Positions 7,558 to 14,253 of a DNA stretch of 14,253 bases are shown here, one piece after another. The translations under genes were made by a program, and so were the position numbers. Below the pieces are notes generated by a model that ran no database searches, had not been told where the DNA came from, and saw nothing but the letters and a program-made list of their open reading frames with translations. Position 1 is the first letter of the stretch; each line of letters opens with the position of its first letter. The stretch covers positions 1 to 14,253 of the forward strand of contig CACEBA010000017.1 of assembly GCA_902557585.1 (NCBI GenBank), in the 5' to 3' direction. The stretch comes from an uncultured Pelagibacteraceae bacterium. GTDB lineage: Bacteria; Pseudomonadota; Alphaproteobacteria; Pelagibacterales; Pelagibacteraceae.

Positions 7558-8467
7558 TTTGTGTAAAGGCTTCGGCAAACTTTTCTGCCTCAAAAATCTG
7601 TAGATCATCTTCTTTTTCCCCTAAACCAAGAGCAATAATTGGTAGCTTATATTTTTTAGCAACTGCTAGAAGAATACCACCTTTTGCTGTTCCATCTAAT
7701 TTTGTCATTATTAGCCCTGTAATGGGAATAACTTTATTAAACTCTTCAACTTGGTTGATTACATTTTGTCCTGAAGTAGCATCTAAAACTAAAATTACAT
7801 CGTGTGGAGCATTTGAGTCTATTTTTTTTGTTACGTTTGCAATTTTTTTATATTCCTCCATTAAATTTTTTTTATTTTGTAATCTTCCAGCAGTATCTAT
7901 TAAAACTTGATCAAATTGATTATTTAATGCTTCTTCTATTGCTTTATATGCTACTGATGCTGGATCAGACCCTTGTGATGATTTAGTAATTGAAACATCT
8001 ATTTTTTTTGACCAATTTTCCAATTGTTCAATTGCTGCTGCTCTAAATGTATCTGATGCAGCAAGCATTACTTTATTTCCATTACCTTTAAATATTTTAC
8101 TAATTTTTCCTATTGTGGTTGTTTTACCAACTCCATTAACACCAGAAATAAGTATTGCATTAAGCTTTTCTTTTTTTTTAAAAAATTTAAAATTTTCTAA
8201 AGGTTTCATTAATTCAATTATATAATTTTTTAAAATCATATTTATCTCGTCCACTATAGCTTTGTTTGGATCAATTTTACTTTGTGAAACAATTTCTCTA
8301 ATCTCTGATGCAGCAGCAATACCAACATCTGATTCAATCAAATAATCTTCAATCTTATCCAATGTTTTGTCATCTATTTCTTTTTTTATGACAATATTTT
8401 TTAAACCTGAACTAAATGCTGACGCGCTTTTCTTAAAACCAGATTTAAATTTATCAAAAATTCCCAT
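7550..8467 (-). CDS. ftsY: Signal recognition particle receptor FtsY
   Basis: This 305-residue SRP GTPase is the membrane receptor that docks Ffh-ribosome complexes and delivers nascent inner-membrane proteins to the Sec translocon. All NG-domain motifs are present: P loop GVNGVGKTTT (109-118), DTFRAAAIEQL (139-149), DTAGR (191-195), TKLDGTAKGG (255-264) and GLGEKEDDLQ (281-290). It is short compared with E. coli FtsY (about 500) because the acidic A domain is absent. Only a basic amphipathic N terminus (residues 1-25, FDKFKSGFKKSASAF) remains, enough for membrane contact in such minimal forms. The ATG overlaps the dapF stop by one base (TAATG), indicating translational coupling. No terminator is seen at its convergent end. 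Confidence 0.97.
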   Translation of the reverse strand: MGIFDKFKSGFKKSASAFSSGLKNIVIKKEIDDKTLDKIEDYLIESDVGIAAASEIREIVSQSKIDPNKAIVDEINMILKNYIIELMKPLENFKFFKKKEKLNAILISGVNGVGKTTTIGKISKIFKGNGNKVMLAASDTFRAAAIEQLENWSKKIDVSITKSSQGSDPASVAYKAIEEALNNQFDQVLIDTAGRLQNKKNLMEEYKKIANVTKKIDSNAPHDVILVLDATSGQNVINQVEEFNKVIPITGLIMTKLDGTAKGGILLAVAKKYKLPIIALGLGEKEDDLQIFEAEKFAEAFTQIN

Positions 8468-9291
8468 TAAATTTTTATATTAATTTTTTTAATATCAGAA
8501 ACGGGTCCTTTCATGTGGATACTGTTATTTTTATCAATAAATATTGATAACTTACCAGTAGAAAACTCTATATCCATCTTGTTACCCGATAGTCCATTTC
8601 TCATTGCAGCAAAAGCAGTAGCACAAGCTGCTGTACCACAAGCCTTAGTAAGACCTGCCCCTCTTTCCCAGACTTTTACTTTAATTAATTCTTTATTAAC
8701 GACTGTTGCTAAAGTGACATTGCATTTTTCTGGAAACAAAGGATGGTGCTCAATTTCTGGTCCAATTTTTTTTATTTCGAAATTTTCGTTATTATCAACA
8801 AAAAAAATGACATGTGGGTTCCCAACATTAACCGCTATTCCACCAGTATGATTATTATTATTTAGATCAGTTATTTTTATATTAAGGTTATTGGTATCCA
8901 ATTTTTCAGAAAGTGGAATTTCATTCCACTCTGTTCTACCTTTCCCAATCTCTGTAGAGACTAGTTTTTCTCCCAATATCTCAGATTTTAAATCACCAGA
9001 TTGTGTAGTTAAAGTAACTAATGATTTATTATTTTCTTTAGATAACAAGTCTGCAACGCATCTTGTTCCATTACCACATGCTCCAGAAGTTCCACCATCA
9101 GAATTGTAAAATTCTAGAGATGCATCAGAACTATCATTTTTAGTTATTAATATTAACTGATCACAACCTATGAATTCTCTGTCGCAAATTTTAATAATTT
9201 GCTCTTTGGTTAAATTAGTAATTTTCTGCCTATTATCTATGATGACAAAATCATTACCTAGACCATCCATTTTAAACGCTTTGATATCCAT
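8467..9291 (-). CDS. dapF: Diaminopimelate epimerase
   Basis: This 274-residue enzyme converts LL- to meso-diaminopimelate in lysine and peptidoglycan biosynthesis, without a cofactor. The two catalytic cysteines are present: C72 in GACGNGTRC and C218 in KACGTAACA. The N-terminal signature KMDGLGNDFVIID (7-19) and the substrate-contacting VWERGAG (207-213) are intact. Length is normal. No Shine-Dalgarno precedes the ATG, and the leader is probably short (see the TATAAT at 9332-9337). In many alphaproteobacteria a methylthiotransferase gene (mtaB) lies between dapF and ftsY; here the two are fused directly by a TAATG junction. Confidence 0.97.
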   Translation of the reverse strand: MDIKAFKMDGLGNDFVIIDNRQKITNLTKEQIIKICDREFIGCDQLILITKNDSSDASLEFYNSDGGTSGACGNGTRCVADLLSKENNKSLVTLTTQSGDLKSEILGEKLVSTEIGKGRTEWNEIPLSEKLDTNNLNIKITDLNNNNHTGGIAVNVGNPHVIFFVDNNENFEIKKIGPEIEHHPLFPEKCNVTLATVVNKELIKVKVWERGAGLTKACGTAACATAFAAMRNGLSGNKMDIEFSTGKLSIFIDKNNSIHMKGPVSDIKKINIKI

Positions 9292-9331
9292 ATATAGATA
9301 TTTAACTTATTTATTGACTTTTTGAACCTCT

Positions 9332-9337
9332 ATTATA
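9332..9337 (-). promoter_or_regulatory. -10 element of a likely dapF-ftsY promoter
   Basis: Read on the - strand this is a perfect TATAAT, which would start transcription near 9325 and give a leader of about 34 nt before dapF. The -35 is poor (TTTTTG at 9360-9355, 17-nt spacing). On the + strand the same bases include TATTAT (9331-9336), so a -10 for ffh or the structured RNA could overlap it. Confidence 0.4.
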
Positions 9338-9339
9338 GG

Positions 9340-9432
9340 TTGTTTCCGTTTCCGCAAAAACATTAACTTTGCGGTGTCTTTGGAAACAAAGAGATCGACA
9401 TTAGTCAGCGAGGCTTCGCCCACTAGTGCGAT
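9340..9432 (+). ncRNA. Candidate structured RNA or ffh leader: two long hairpins
   Basis: Two hairpins lie 4 nt apart. Hairpin 1 (9340-9389) has an 8-bp outer stem TTGTTTCC/GGAAACAA, an internal loop, then a 7-bp inner stem CCGCAAA (9352-9358)/TTTGCGG (9368-9374) with a 9-nt loop. Hairpin 2 (9394-9432) has ATCG/CGAT, a small bulge, ATTAGT (9400-9405)/ACTAGT (9422-9427), a 2x2 internal loop, then GCGA/TCGC with a GGCT tetraloop. The pair T9401-G9426 is a U-G wobble on the + strand but an A-C mismatch on the -, which favours + polarity. The block has 46 G/C per 100 nt, well above neighbouring DNA, as RNA genes do in AT-rich genomes. It ends 17 nt before ffh, so a cis-acting ffh leader or a small independent RNA are both possible. 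It lacks the SRP RNA signature and I recognise no family. Confidence 0.45.
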
Positions 9433-9449
9433 TACTGCTGTGTAAAAAT

Positions 9450-10808
9450 ATGTTTGAAAACTTAACAAATAAATTTGAAGAAATTTTTTCTTCTTTAAAA
9501 AAATCACCATCGCTTGATGAAGCTCAAGTTGACGAGGGTTTAAGAGGAATTAGGCAAGCTCTTTTAGAAGCTGATGTATCTTTAGAGGTTGCTAAAGATT
9601 TTATAGAAAAAGTTAAGCCAAAAGCTCTAGGAAAAGAAATTATTAGATCAACCTCTCCAGGAGAAATGGTTGTTAAAATTGTTTATGATGAACTTGTTAG
9701 TTTGTTAGGAGAGGCTAATAGTGAAATAAATCTTAATGCAGTACCTCCAGTCCCTATGATGTTGGTAGGGCTTCAGGGTTCAGGTAAAACGACAACAACG
9801 GCAAAACTCGCTAAGTACTTAGAGAATAACAAAAAGAAGAAAGTTATGATGGTGAGTTTAGACATTTATAGACCAGCAGCTCAAGAACAACTTAGATCTT
9901 TAGGAGAACAAAACAATATTTTAACCTTACCAATTGTTGAAGGGCAACAACCAGCAGATATTTGCAGAAGAGCAATTGGTGCCGCTAATTTAAATGGTGC
10001 TGAGATAATTCTTTTTGATACTGCTGGAAGAACTCAAATTGACTTACAAATGATGAGTGAGATTAAACAAATTGAAGATGTAATTAATCCAACAGAAACA
10101 TTTCTTGTTGCAGACTCTCTAACAGGTCAAGTCGCAGCATCTGTTGCAAAGGAGTTTAAAAATACAGTTAATCTATCAGGAATTATTTTAACTAGAGCTG
10201 ATGGTGATGCTAGAGGGGGTGCTGCAGTGAGCATGAAATATGTTTCAAATGTCCCTATCAAGTTTTTAGGAATAGGGGAAAAAATTGATAATTTTGAAGT
10301 ATTTCATCCCGACAGAATAGCCAACAGAATCCTTGGAATGGGAGATATAGTTTCTCTTGTTGAAAAAGCTGCTCAAGATCTTGGTGAAGAAAATATTAAA
10401 AAGGCTGAAGAAAATTTAAAAAAAGGTCAGTTTTCAATGCAAGATTATTTAGCTCAATTAAGACAAATGAAAAAAATGGGAGGCATTGAAGGCATAATGT
10501 CATTTATGCCAGGAGTTTCAAAAATTAAATCTCAAATGGACTCAGCTGGAATTGATGAAAGTATAATTACTACAAATGAAGCTATTATTTTGTCTATGAC
10601 AAAAAAGGAGAGAGAGAACCCAAAAATAATTGATGGTTCTAGAAAAAAAAGAATTGCTAATGGCTCTGGTACCAATCCAGCCACTATCAATAAATTGTTG
10701 AAACAATTTAAAATGATGTCTGAAATGATGAAAAAGATGTCTAAAGGAAATATGAAGGGTATGTCTGATAAAGGAATACCACCAGAGCTATTTAACCAAT
10801 TAAAATAA
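9450..10808 (+). CDS. ffh: Signal recognition particle protein Ffh
   Basis: This 452-residue SRP GTPase binds SRP RNA and signal sequences of nascent membrane proteins and docks with FtsY. The N domain (1-95) precedes the G domain: P loop [10 protein letters not shown] (107-116), [11 protein letters not shown] (138-148), DTAGR (190-194) and [12 protein letters not shown] (248-259). The Met-rich M domain (about 300-440) has the helix-loop residues [15 protein letters not shown] (341-355), the RNA-binding stretch [14 protein letters not shown] (395-408) and a Met-rich end. G4 reads TRAD rather than TKxD; I believe Arg here is common in alphaproteobacteria. ATG 9450 is preferred to GTG 9426 because MFENLTNKF is the normal Ffh beginning and the GTG lies in hairpin 2. 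It heads a run of six close genes ending at leuD. Confidence 0.97.
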   Translation: MFENLTNKFEEIFSSLKKSPSLDEAQVDEGLRGIRQALLEADVSLEVAKDFIEKVKPKALGKEIIRSTSPGEMVVKIVYDELVSLLGEANSEINLNAVPPVPMMLVGLQGSGKTTTTAKLAKYLENNKKKKVMMVSLDIYRPAAQEQLRSLGEQNNILTLPIVEGQQPADICRRAIGAANLNGAEIILFDTAGRTQIDLQMMSEIKQIEDVINPTETFLVADSLTGQVAASVAKEFKNTVNLSGIILTRADGDARGGAAVSMKYVSNVPIKFLGIGEKIDNFEVFHPDRIANRILGMGDIVSLVEKAAQDLGEENIKKAEENLKKGQFSMQDYLAQLRQMKKMGGIEGIMSFMPGVSKIKSQMDSAGIDESIITTNEAIILSMTKKERENPKIIDGSRKKRIANGSGTNPATINKLLKQFKMMSEMMKKMSKGNMKGMSDKGIPPELFNQLK

Positions 10809-10812
10809 TAAA

Positions 10813-10817
10813 AGGAG
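10813..10817 (+). promoter_or_regulatory. Shine-Dalgarno of rpsP
   Basis: AGGAG lies 5 nt before the ATG at 10823 in the 14-nt gap after ffh, confirming the S16 start. It is one of few clear ribosome-binding sites in the window. Confidence 0.65.
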
Positions 10818-10822
10818 AAAAT

Positions 10823-11254
10823 ATGTTAAAACTAAGATTATCAAGAGGAGGAACAAAAAAGCGTCCAGTATATAAAGTTGTAGTAGCCGATAGTCGTTTT
10901 GCTAGAGATGGAAGATTTATAGAGAAAGTTGGATTTTTTAATCCTCTTCTACCCAAAGATAAAAAAGAAAGAGTAGGTCTTGAGGCTGAAAGAATTAAAT
11001 ATTGGCTTGGCCAAGGAGCTAAACCAACAACTAGAGTCGCAAGGATATTAGGAGAAAATGAATTAATGCCAATGCCTGCAAATGGTAATAACCCTAATAA
11101 AGCTATTCCGAAAAAAGAAAGAAACAAAAAAGAGGAAGATAAAGTAGAAGCTCCTAAAGCAGACGCAGCACCAGCAGAAGAAGCTCCAAAGGAAGAAGCT
11201 CCTAAAGCAGACGCAGCACCAGCAGAAGAAGCTCCAAAGGAAGAAAAAAAATAG
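10823..11254 (+). CDS. rpsP: 30S ribosomal protein S16 with a long low-complexity tail
   Basis: Residues 1-80 are a normal S16: [19 protein letters not shown] at the start, [14 protein letters not shown] (29-42), and the conserved [16 protein letters not shown] (61-76). S16 is needed for 30S assembly. The protein is 143 residues instead of the usual 80-90. After residue 85 it continues as a Lys/Glu/Ala/Pro-rich, probably disordered tail containing two identical 16-residue repeats [16 protein letters not shown] (109-124 and 125-140). The tail has both basic (97-107) and acidic parts. A similar tail occurs on L19 in the same operon. The gap to trmD is only 14 nt; rimM, normally next, is absent. 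Confidence 0.97.
   Translation: MLKLRLSRGGTKKRPVYKVVVADSRFARDGRFIEKVGFFNPLLPKDKKERVGLEAERIKYWLGQGAKPTTRVARILGENELMPMPANGNNPNKAIPKKERNKKEEDKVEAPKADAAPAEEAPKEEAPKADAAPAEEAPKEEKK
11147..11242 (+). repeat. Perfect 48-bp tandem duplication in rpsP
   Basis: Two adjacent 48-bp units (11147-11194 and 11195-11242) are identical at every base, including third codon positions, and each encodes 16 residues of the S16 tail. Exact identity points to recent slippage or unequal exchange. Copy number may therefore vary between strains. Confidence 0.95.
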
Positions 11255-11268
11255 TTTAAAAATTATTT

Positions 11269-11955
11269 ATGTGGCAAGCTCAAGTGTTTACACTTTATCC
11301 AGAAGTTTTTCCTGGTCCTTTGTCTAAAGGATTATATGGAAAAGCTATGTCTAAGAAGTTGTGGGATCTAAAAGTTGTTAATATTAGAGATGCGGCTGAA
11401 GATAAACACAAAACAGTAGATGATACTCCTTATGGAGGAGGGTCAGGAATGTTGTTAAAGGCAGATGTGCTAGCTAAATCAATAGATCAAAATAAGAATG
11501 ATGGAGAAACAATTTTATATTTATCTCCAAGAGGGAAGAAATTTGATCAAAGATATGCAAAAAAATTAGCAAAAGAAAAATCCTTATCACTTATTTGTGG
11601 TCATTTTGAAGGAGTTGACGAGAGAGTATTGTCCACAAGAAATATAGAGGAAATTAGTATTGGGGACTATGTTTTGTCTGGAGGGGAAACTGCAGCATAT
11701 GTTGTTATTGATAGTGTACTTAGGCTTTTGCCAGGAGTTTTAGGAAATGATAACTCAAAGATGGAAGAAACATTTGAAAATGGTCTACTAGAGTATCCAC
11801 AATATACAAAACCTCAAATTTGGGATAAAAAAGCAGTACCAGATGTATTATTATCGGGTGATCATAGTAAAATTAAAGACTGGCGTTTATCTCAATCTGA
11901 GGCTATAACACGCGTCCGAAGACCAGATTTGTGGGAAAAATATAAGAAGAGTTAA
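11269..11955 (+). CDS. trmD: tRNA (guanine-37-N1)-methyltransferase
   Basis: This 228-residue SPOUT-class enzyme transfers methyl from S-adenosylmethionine to G37 of tRNAs reading CNN and related codons, preventing +1 frameshifts. Recognisable parts are [16 protein letters not shown] at the N terminus, [11 protein letters not shown] (51-61), SPRGKKFDQ (86-94), [12 protein letters not shown] (109-120) and the knot segment [13 protein letters not shown] (128-140), with LPGVLGN (154-160) and LEYPQYTKP (174-182) for tRNA binding. Length is close to the usual 240. It lies in the classic rpsP-trmD-rplS order but without rimM. The ATG at 11269 is 14 nt after rpsP, with no clear Shine-Dalgarno. Confidence 0.97.
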   Translation: MWQAQVFTLYPEVFPGPLSKGLYGKAMSKKLWDLKVVNIRDAAEDKHKTVDDTPYGGGSGMLLKADVLAKSIDQNKNDGETILYLSPRGKKFDQRYAKKLAKEKSLSLICGHFEGVDERVLSTRNIEEISIGDYVLSGGETAAYVVIDSVLRLLPGVLGNDNSKMEETFENGLLEYPQYTKPQIWDKKAVPDVLLSGDHSKIKDWRLSQSEAITRVRRPDLWEKYKKS

Positions 11956-11971
11956 CTTGATAAAAAATAAC

Positions 11972-12526
11972 ATGAAAACTATTGAAGAAATAAACCAGCA
12001 CAATGTAAAGAAAATTCTTTCTGAGAAAAAAATTCCGGATTTTTTCCCAGGTGATGTTGTTAAGGTTGGAGTCAGAATTACCGAAGGTAAAAAAGACAGA
12101 ATTCAATATTTTGAAGGTGTTTGTATTGCAAAAAAAAGTAGAGATATAAATTCTTCTTTTACAGTTAGAAAGATTTCATTCGGAGAGGGTGTTGAAAGAA
12201 CTTTTCCATTATATGGAACGCTAATAGACTCAATTAAAGTTATTAGGTCAGGTAAAGTTAGAAGAGCAAAATTATATTACCTACGAGATAGAACTGGTAA
12301 ATCAGCAAGAATTGCAGAAAAAATAAGAAAAAAAATTGGTATAGATGTTGATGTTAAGCCAGAAACTGTAACAGAAGAAAATGTTGTTTCAGCAGCTGAG
12401 GCTACAAAGGAAGAAGCTCCTAAAATAGAAGCAGCACAAGATGATACTGTTAAAGCTAAAGAGTCACCAAAAGAAGAAGCTTCTAAGGAAGAACAAAAAT
12501 TAGAAAGCCCTTCAGAAAAAAAATAA
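11972..12526 (+). CDS. rplS: 50S ribosomal protein L19 with a long low-complexity tail
   Basis: Residues 1-122 are a complete L19: [30 protein letters not shown] (24-53), [44 protein letters not shown] (71-113). L19 sits at the subunit interface. The whole protein is 184 residues against a usual 115-125. The extra 60 residues form a Lys/Glu/Ala/Pro/Ser tail without predicted structure, including [13 protein letters not shown], which resembles the S16 tail. ATG 11972 is chosen over a TTG at 11957 because MKTIEEI is the usual L19 beginning. It starts 16 nt after trmD and ends 11 nt before leuC, with no terminator between. Confidence 0.96.
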   Translation: MKTIEEINQHNVKKILSEKKIPDFFPGDVVKVGVRITEGKKDRIQYFEGVCIAKKSRDINSSFTVRKISFGEGVERTFPLYGTLIDSIKVIRSGKVRRAKLYYLRDRTGKSARIAEKIRKKIGIDVDVKPETVTEENVVSAAEATKEEAPKIEAAQDDTVKAKESPKEEASKEEQKLESPSEKK

Positions 12527-12537
12527 ACTTTTTTTCA

Positions 12538-13941
12538 ATGTCCACGACACTTTACGATAAAATATGGAATGATCACTTGGTTGATCAACAGGAAGATGGA
12601 ACAGCACTTCTTTTTGTTGATAGACATTTAGTTCATGAGGTTACAAGTCCACAAGCATTTGAAGGATTAAGAAATTCAAATAGGAAAGTAAGGCATCCTA
12701 ATTTAACACTAGCAGTTGCAGACCATAATGTTCCAACTACAGATAGAACTAAGGGAATAGCTGATCAAGAGTCAAAAATACAAGTAGAAACTTTAGATGT
12801 AAATTGTAAAGAATTTGGTATTCAACTTTTTGGAATGGATGATCGACGACAGGGGATTGTGCACATCATAGGTCCTGAACAAGGCTTTACTCAACCTGGC
12901 ACAGTTATAGTATGTGGAGATAGCCATACGGCAACTCATGGAGCTTTTGGAGCTTTAGCATTTGGAATTGGAACTTCAGAGGTAGAACATGTTTTAGCAA
13001 CTCAAACACTAGTTCAAAAGAAAGCAAAAAATTTTAAAATAGATGTTAATGGCAAACTTCCATTAGGTGTTACTTCAAAAGATGTAATTCTTCAAATAAT
13101 TGGAAAAATTGGAACTGCTGGTGGCACAGGTTGTGTAATAGAGTATGCAGGAGATTTAATTAGATCATTGAGTGTTGAACAAAGAATGACCATTTGCAAT
13201 ATGACAATAGAAGGTGGAGCTAGAGCAGGACTGATTGCACCAGACGAAAAGATATTTGATTACTTAAAAGGTAAACCAATGTCGCCCAAGGGTGAAAATT
13301 GGGAAAAGGCCTTAAATTACTGGAATACTTTAAAGACAGATAAAGATGCAAATTTTGATAAGGAAATAAATCTAAATGCTACTGAAATCTTACCAATGAT
13401 AACTTGGGGAACATCACCACAAGATGTAATTACAATTGATGGAAAAGTTCCCAATCCACAAAGTGAAACAGATGAAGACAAAAAAAATTCGATTGAAAGA
13501 TCACTTAAATATATGGGATTAAAACCTGACATGTCAGCAACAGACATTAAGATTGATAAAGTATTTATAGGAAGCTGCACAAACGGTAGAATTGAGGATT
13601 TAAGAGAAGCAGCGAAAATTCTAAAAGATAAAAAAATATCATCTCATGTTAACGCAATGGTAGTTCCGGGATCAGGATTAGTTAAAGAGCAAGCAGAGCA
13701 AGAAGGTTTAGACAAGATATTTATAAATTCAGGATTTGAGTGGAGAGAACCTGGTTGTTCAATGTGCTTAGCTATGAATGCAGATAAATTAAAGCCAGAA
13801 GAAAGATGTGCCTCTACTTCAAACAGAAATTTTGAAGGAAGACAAGGTAGGGGTGGCAGAACTCACTTAGTAAGCCCAGGAATGGCTGCTGCAGCAGCAA
13901 TTTCAGGCAACTTAGATGATGTTAGAAAGTATCAAAATTAA
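12538..13941 (+). CDS. leuC: 3-isopropylmalate dehydratase large subunit
   Basis: This 467-residue aconitase-family enzyme, with LeuD, isomerises 2-isopropylmalate to 3-isopropylmalate in leucine biosynthesis. The three cysteines for the [4Fe-4S] cluster are present: C347 in IGSCTNGR and C407/C410 in EPGCSMC. Other landmarks are DHNVPT (62-67), [31 protein letters not shown] (126-156) and [13 protein letters not shown] (225-237). Length matches E. coli LeuC. ATG 12538 gives the standard N terminus [12 protein letters not shown]. It lies 11 nt after rplS and abuts leuD with no gap, so leucine biosynthesis genes appear to be read from the ribosomal-protein operon unless a hidden promoter exists inside rplS. 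Confidence 0.98.
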   Translation: MSTTLYDKIWNDHLVDQQEDGTALLFVDRHLVHEVTSPQAFEGLRNSNRKVRHPNLTLAVADHNVPTTDRTKGIADQESKIQVETLDVNCKEFGIQLFGMDDRRQGIVHIIGPEQGFTQPGTVIVCGDSHTATHGAFGALAFGIGTSEVEHVLATQTLVQKKAKNFKIDVNGKLPLGVTSKDVILQIIGKIGTAGGTGCVIEYAGDLIRSLSVEQRMTICNMTIEGGARAGLIAPDEKIFDYLKGKPMSPKGENWEKALNYWNTLKTDKDANFDKEINLNATEILPMITWGTSPQDVITIDGKVPNPQSETDEDKKNSIERSLKYMGLKPDMSATDIKIDKVFIGSCTNGRIEDLREAAKILKDKKISSHVNAMVVPGSGLVKEQAEQEGLDKIFINSGFEWREPGCSMCLAMNADKLKPEERCASTSNRNFEGRQGRGGRTHLVSPGMAAAAAISGNLDDVRKYQN

Positions 13942-14253
13942 ATGCAGAAGTTTAATAAATTAAAAAGCATTCCCGCATATCTTCCGATAGTTAATATCGA
14001 TACTGACATGATTATACCAAAGCAGTTTTTAAAAACTATTAAAAGAACTGGTCTTGGAAAAAACTTATTTTTTGAGATGAGATACGACGACCAAGGAAAA
14101 GAGATTGATGATTTTATACTTAATAAAACTCCCTATAATAAATCTAAAATTCTAATAGCTGGTAAAAATTTTGGATGTGGTTCATCAAGAGAACATGCAC
14201 CTTGGGCCTTATTGGATTTTGGTATTACTTGTGTGATAAGTTCGAGTTATGCA
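13942..14253 (+). CDS. leuD: 3-isopropylmalate dehydratase small subunit, N-terminal part (cut by right edge)
   Basis: The ATG follows the leuC stop directly (TAA then ATG), and the frame is open for 104 codons to the window end. The usual LeuD is about 200 residues, so roughly half is present. Family landmarks are [16 protein letters not shown] (about 15-30), the substrate-recognition loop around residues 33-40, and the signature [17 protein letters not shown] (about 74-90). It forms the swivelling small subunit that pairs with LeuC. Zero spacing indicates translational coupling and matched subunit output. Confidence 0.97.
   Translation, partial: MQKFNKLKSIPAYLPIVNIDTDMIIPKQFLKTIKRTGLGKNLFFEMRYDDQGKEIDDFILNKTPYNKSKILIAGKNFGCGSSREHAPWALLDFGITCVISSSYA

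Noticed and set aside
7560..7585. A small TTCG-loop hairpin near the convergent end as a terminator for the secreted-protein gene
   Set aside because: The stem is interrupted by an AAA bulge, it is inside the ftsY coding sequence, and the T run is short.
8513..9109. Two + strand open frames opposite dapF
   Set aside because: They are antisense shadows of a gene with intact catalytic motifs, with no start context or protein similarity.
9300..9345. A GGTTCAAA segment on the - strand resembling a tRNA T-loop
   Set aside because: No complementary T stem, acceptor stem or anticodon arm is found around it.
9340..9440. The structured block as the 4.5S SRP RNA gene, suggested by its position beside ffh
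   Set aside because: Neither strand contains the conserved apical hairpin with a GGAA-type tetraloop and the flanking AGCAG element that bind Ffh. The pairing is two separate hairpins rather than one long rod.
9426..9449. GTG start for ffh eight codons upstream
   Set aside because: It lies in the base-paired part of hairpin 2, and the resulting N-terminal extension is not part of normal Ffh.
9307..9510. A 67-codon open frame on the - strand just upstream of dapF
   Set aside because: It overlaps the ffh start and the two-hairpin block. Its inner codons (GGC, GCC, TCG, CTG, CGG) are unlike those of neighbouring genes, and no family or ribosome-binding site is seen. The openness is better explained by the GC-enriched structured region, though a conserved peptide cannot be fully excluded.
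10792..11127. A 111-codon - strand frame opposite rpsP
   Set aside because: It is antisense to the conserved S16 core, with no independent support.

Overview
The window reads as a streamlined, AT-rich alphaproteobacterium, most likely of the SAR11 (Pelagibacterales) lineage. The basis is the low GC of both genes and gaps, very tight packing (most gaps are 0-15 nt, with several overlapping genes), frequent lack of Shine-Dalgarno sequences, and gene order. The order dapF-ftsY divergent from ffh-rpsP-trmD-rplS-leuC-leuD is a slimmed form of the alphaproteobacterial arrangement. The lineage call is inference from composition and synteny, not from a search.

Left part (1-6945, all + strand): the end of a D-2-hydroxyacid dehydrogenase is followed by a complete tripartite TRAP carboxylate transporter. 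This has a Tat-exported binding protein (dctP), then a strong intrinsic terminator, then the membrane subunits dctQ and dctM. An amidase-signature hydrolase follows within 6 nt, a 58-residue two-helix membrane protein 1 nt later, an EamA/DMT permease, and a membrane-anchored alpha/beta hydrolase that overlaps it. Together this looks like a module for uptake and processing of an organic acid or amide whose substrate cannot be named from sequence.

Middle (6994-9291): an unrecognised small secreted protein on + runs tail-to-tail into ftsY on -, overlapping by 8 nt. ftsY (SRP receptor) is translationally coupled to dapF (diaminopimelate epimerase) through a TAATG junction.

The 158-nt gap between the divergent dapF and ffh genes (9292-9449) is the largest in the window and the oddest. 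About 100 nt of it is clearly richer in GC (46 of 100 bases) than its surroundings and folds into two consecutive long hairpins. A G-U wobble favours the + strand. I read it as a candidate structured RNA or ffh leader; I do not recognise its family.

Right part (9450-14253, all + strand): ffh (SRP GTPase), rpsP (S16), trmD (tRNA m1G37 methyltransferase), rplS (L19), leuC and the beginning of leuD follow with gaps of 0-16 nt and no terminator, so they are probably one long transcript. rimM, normally between rpsP and trmD, is missing. Both ribosomal proteins carry long low-complexity Lys/Glu/Ala/Pro tails that share a related module at DNA level; the S16 tail contains a perfect 48-bp tandem duplication. 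No tRNA, rRNA, insertion sequence, CRISPR array or phage gene was seen. No gene-free stretch exceeds 300 nt.
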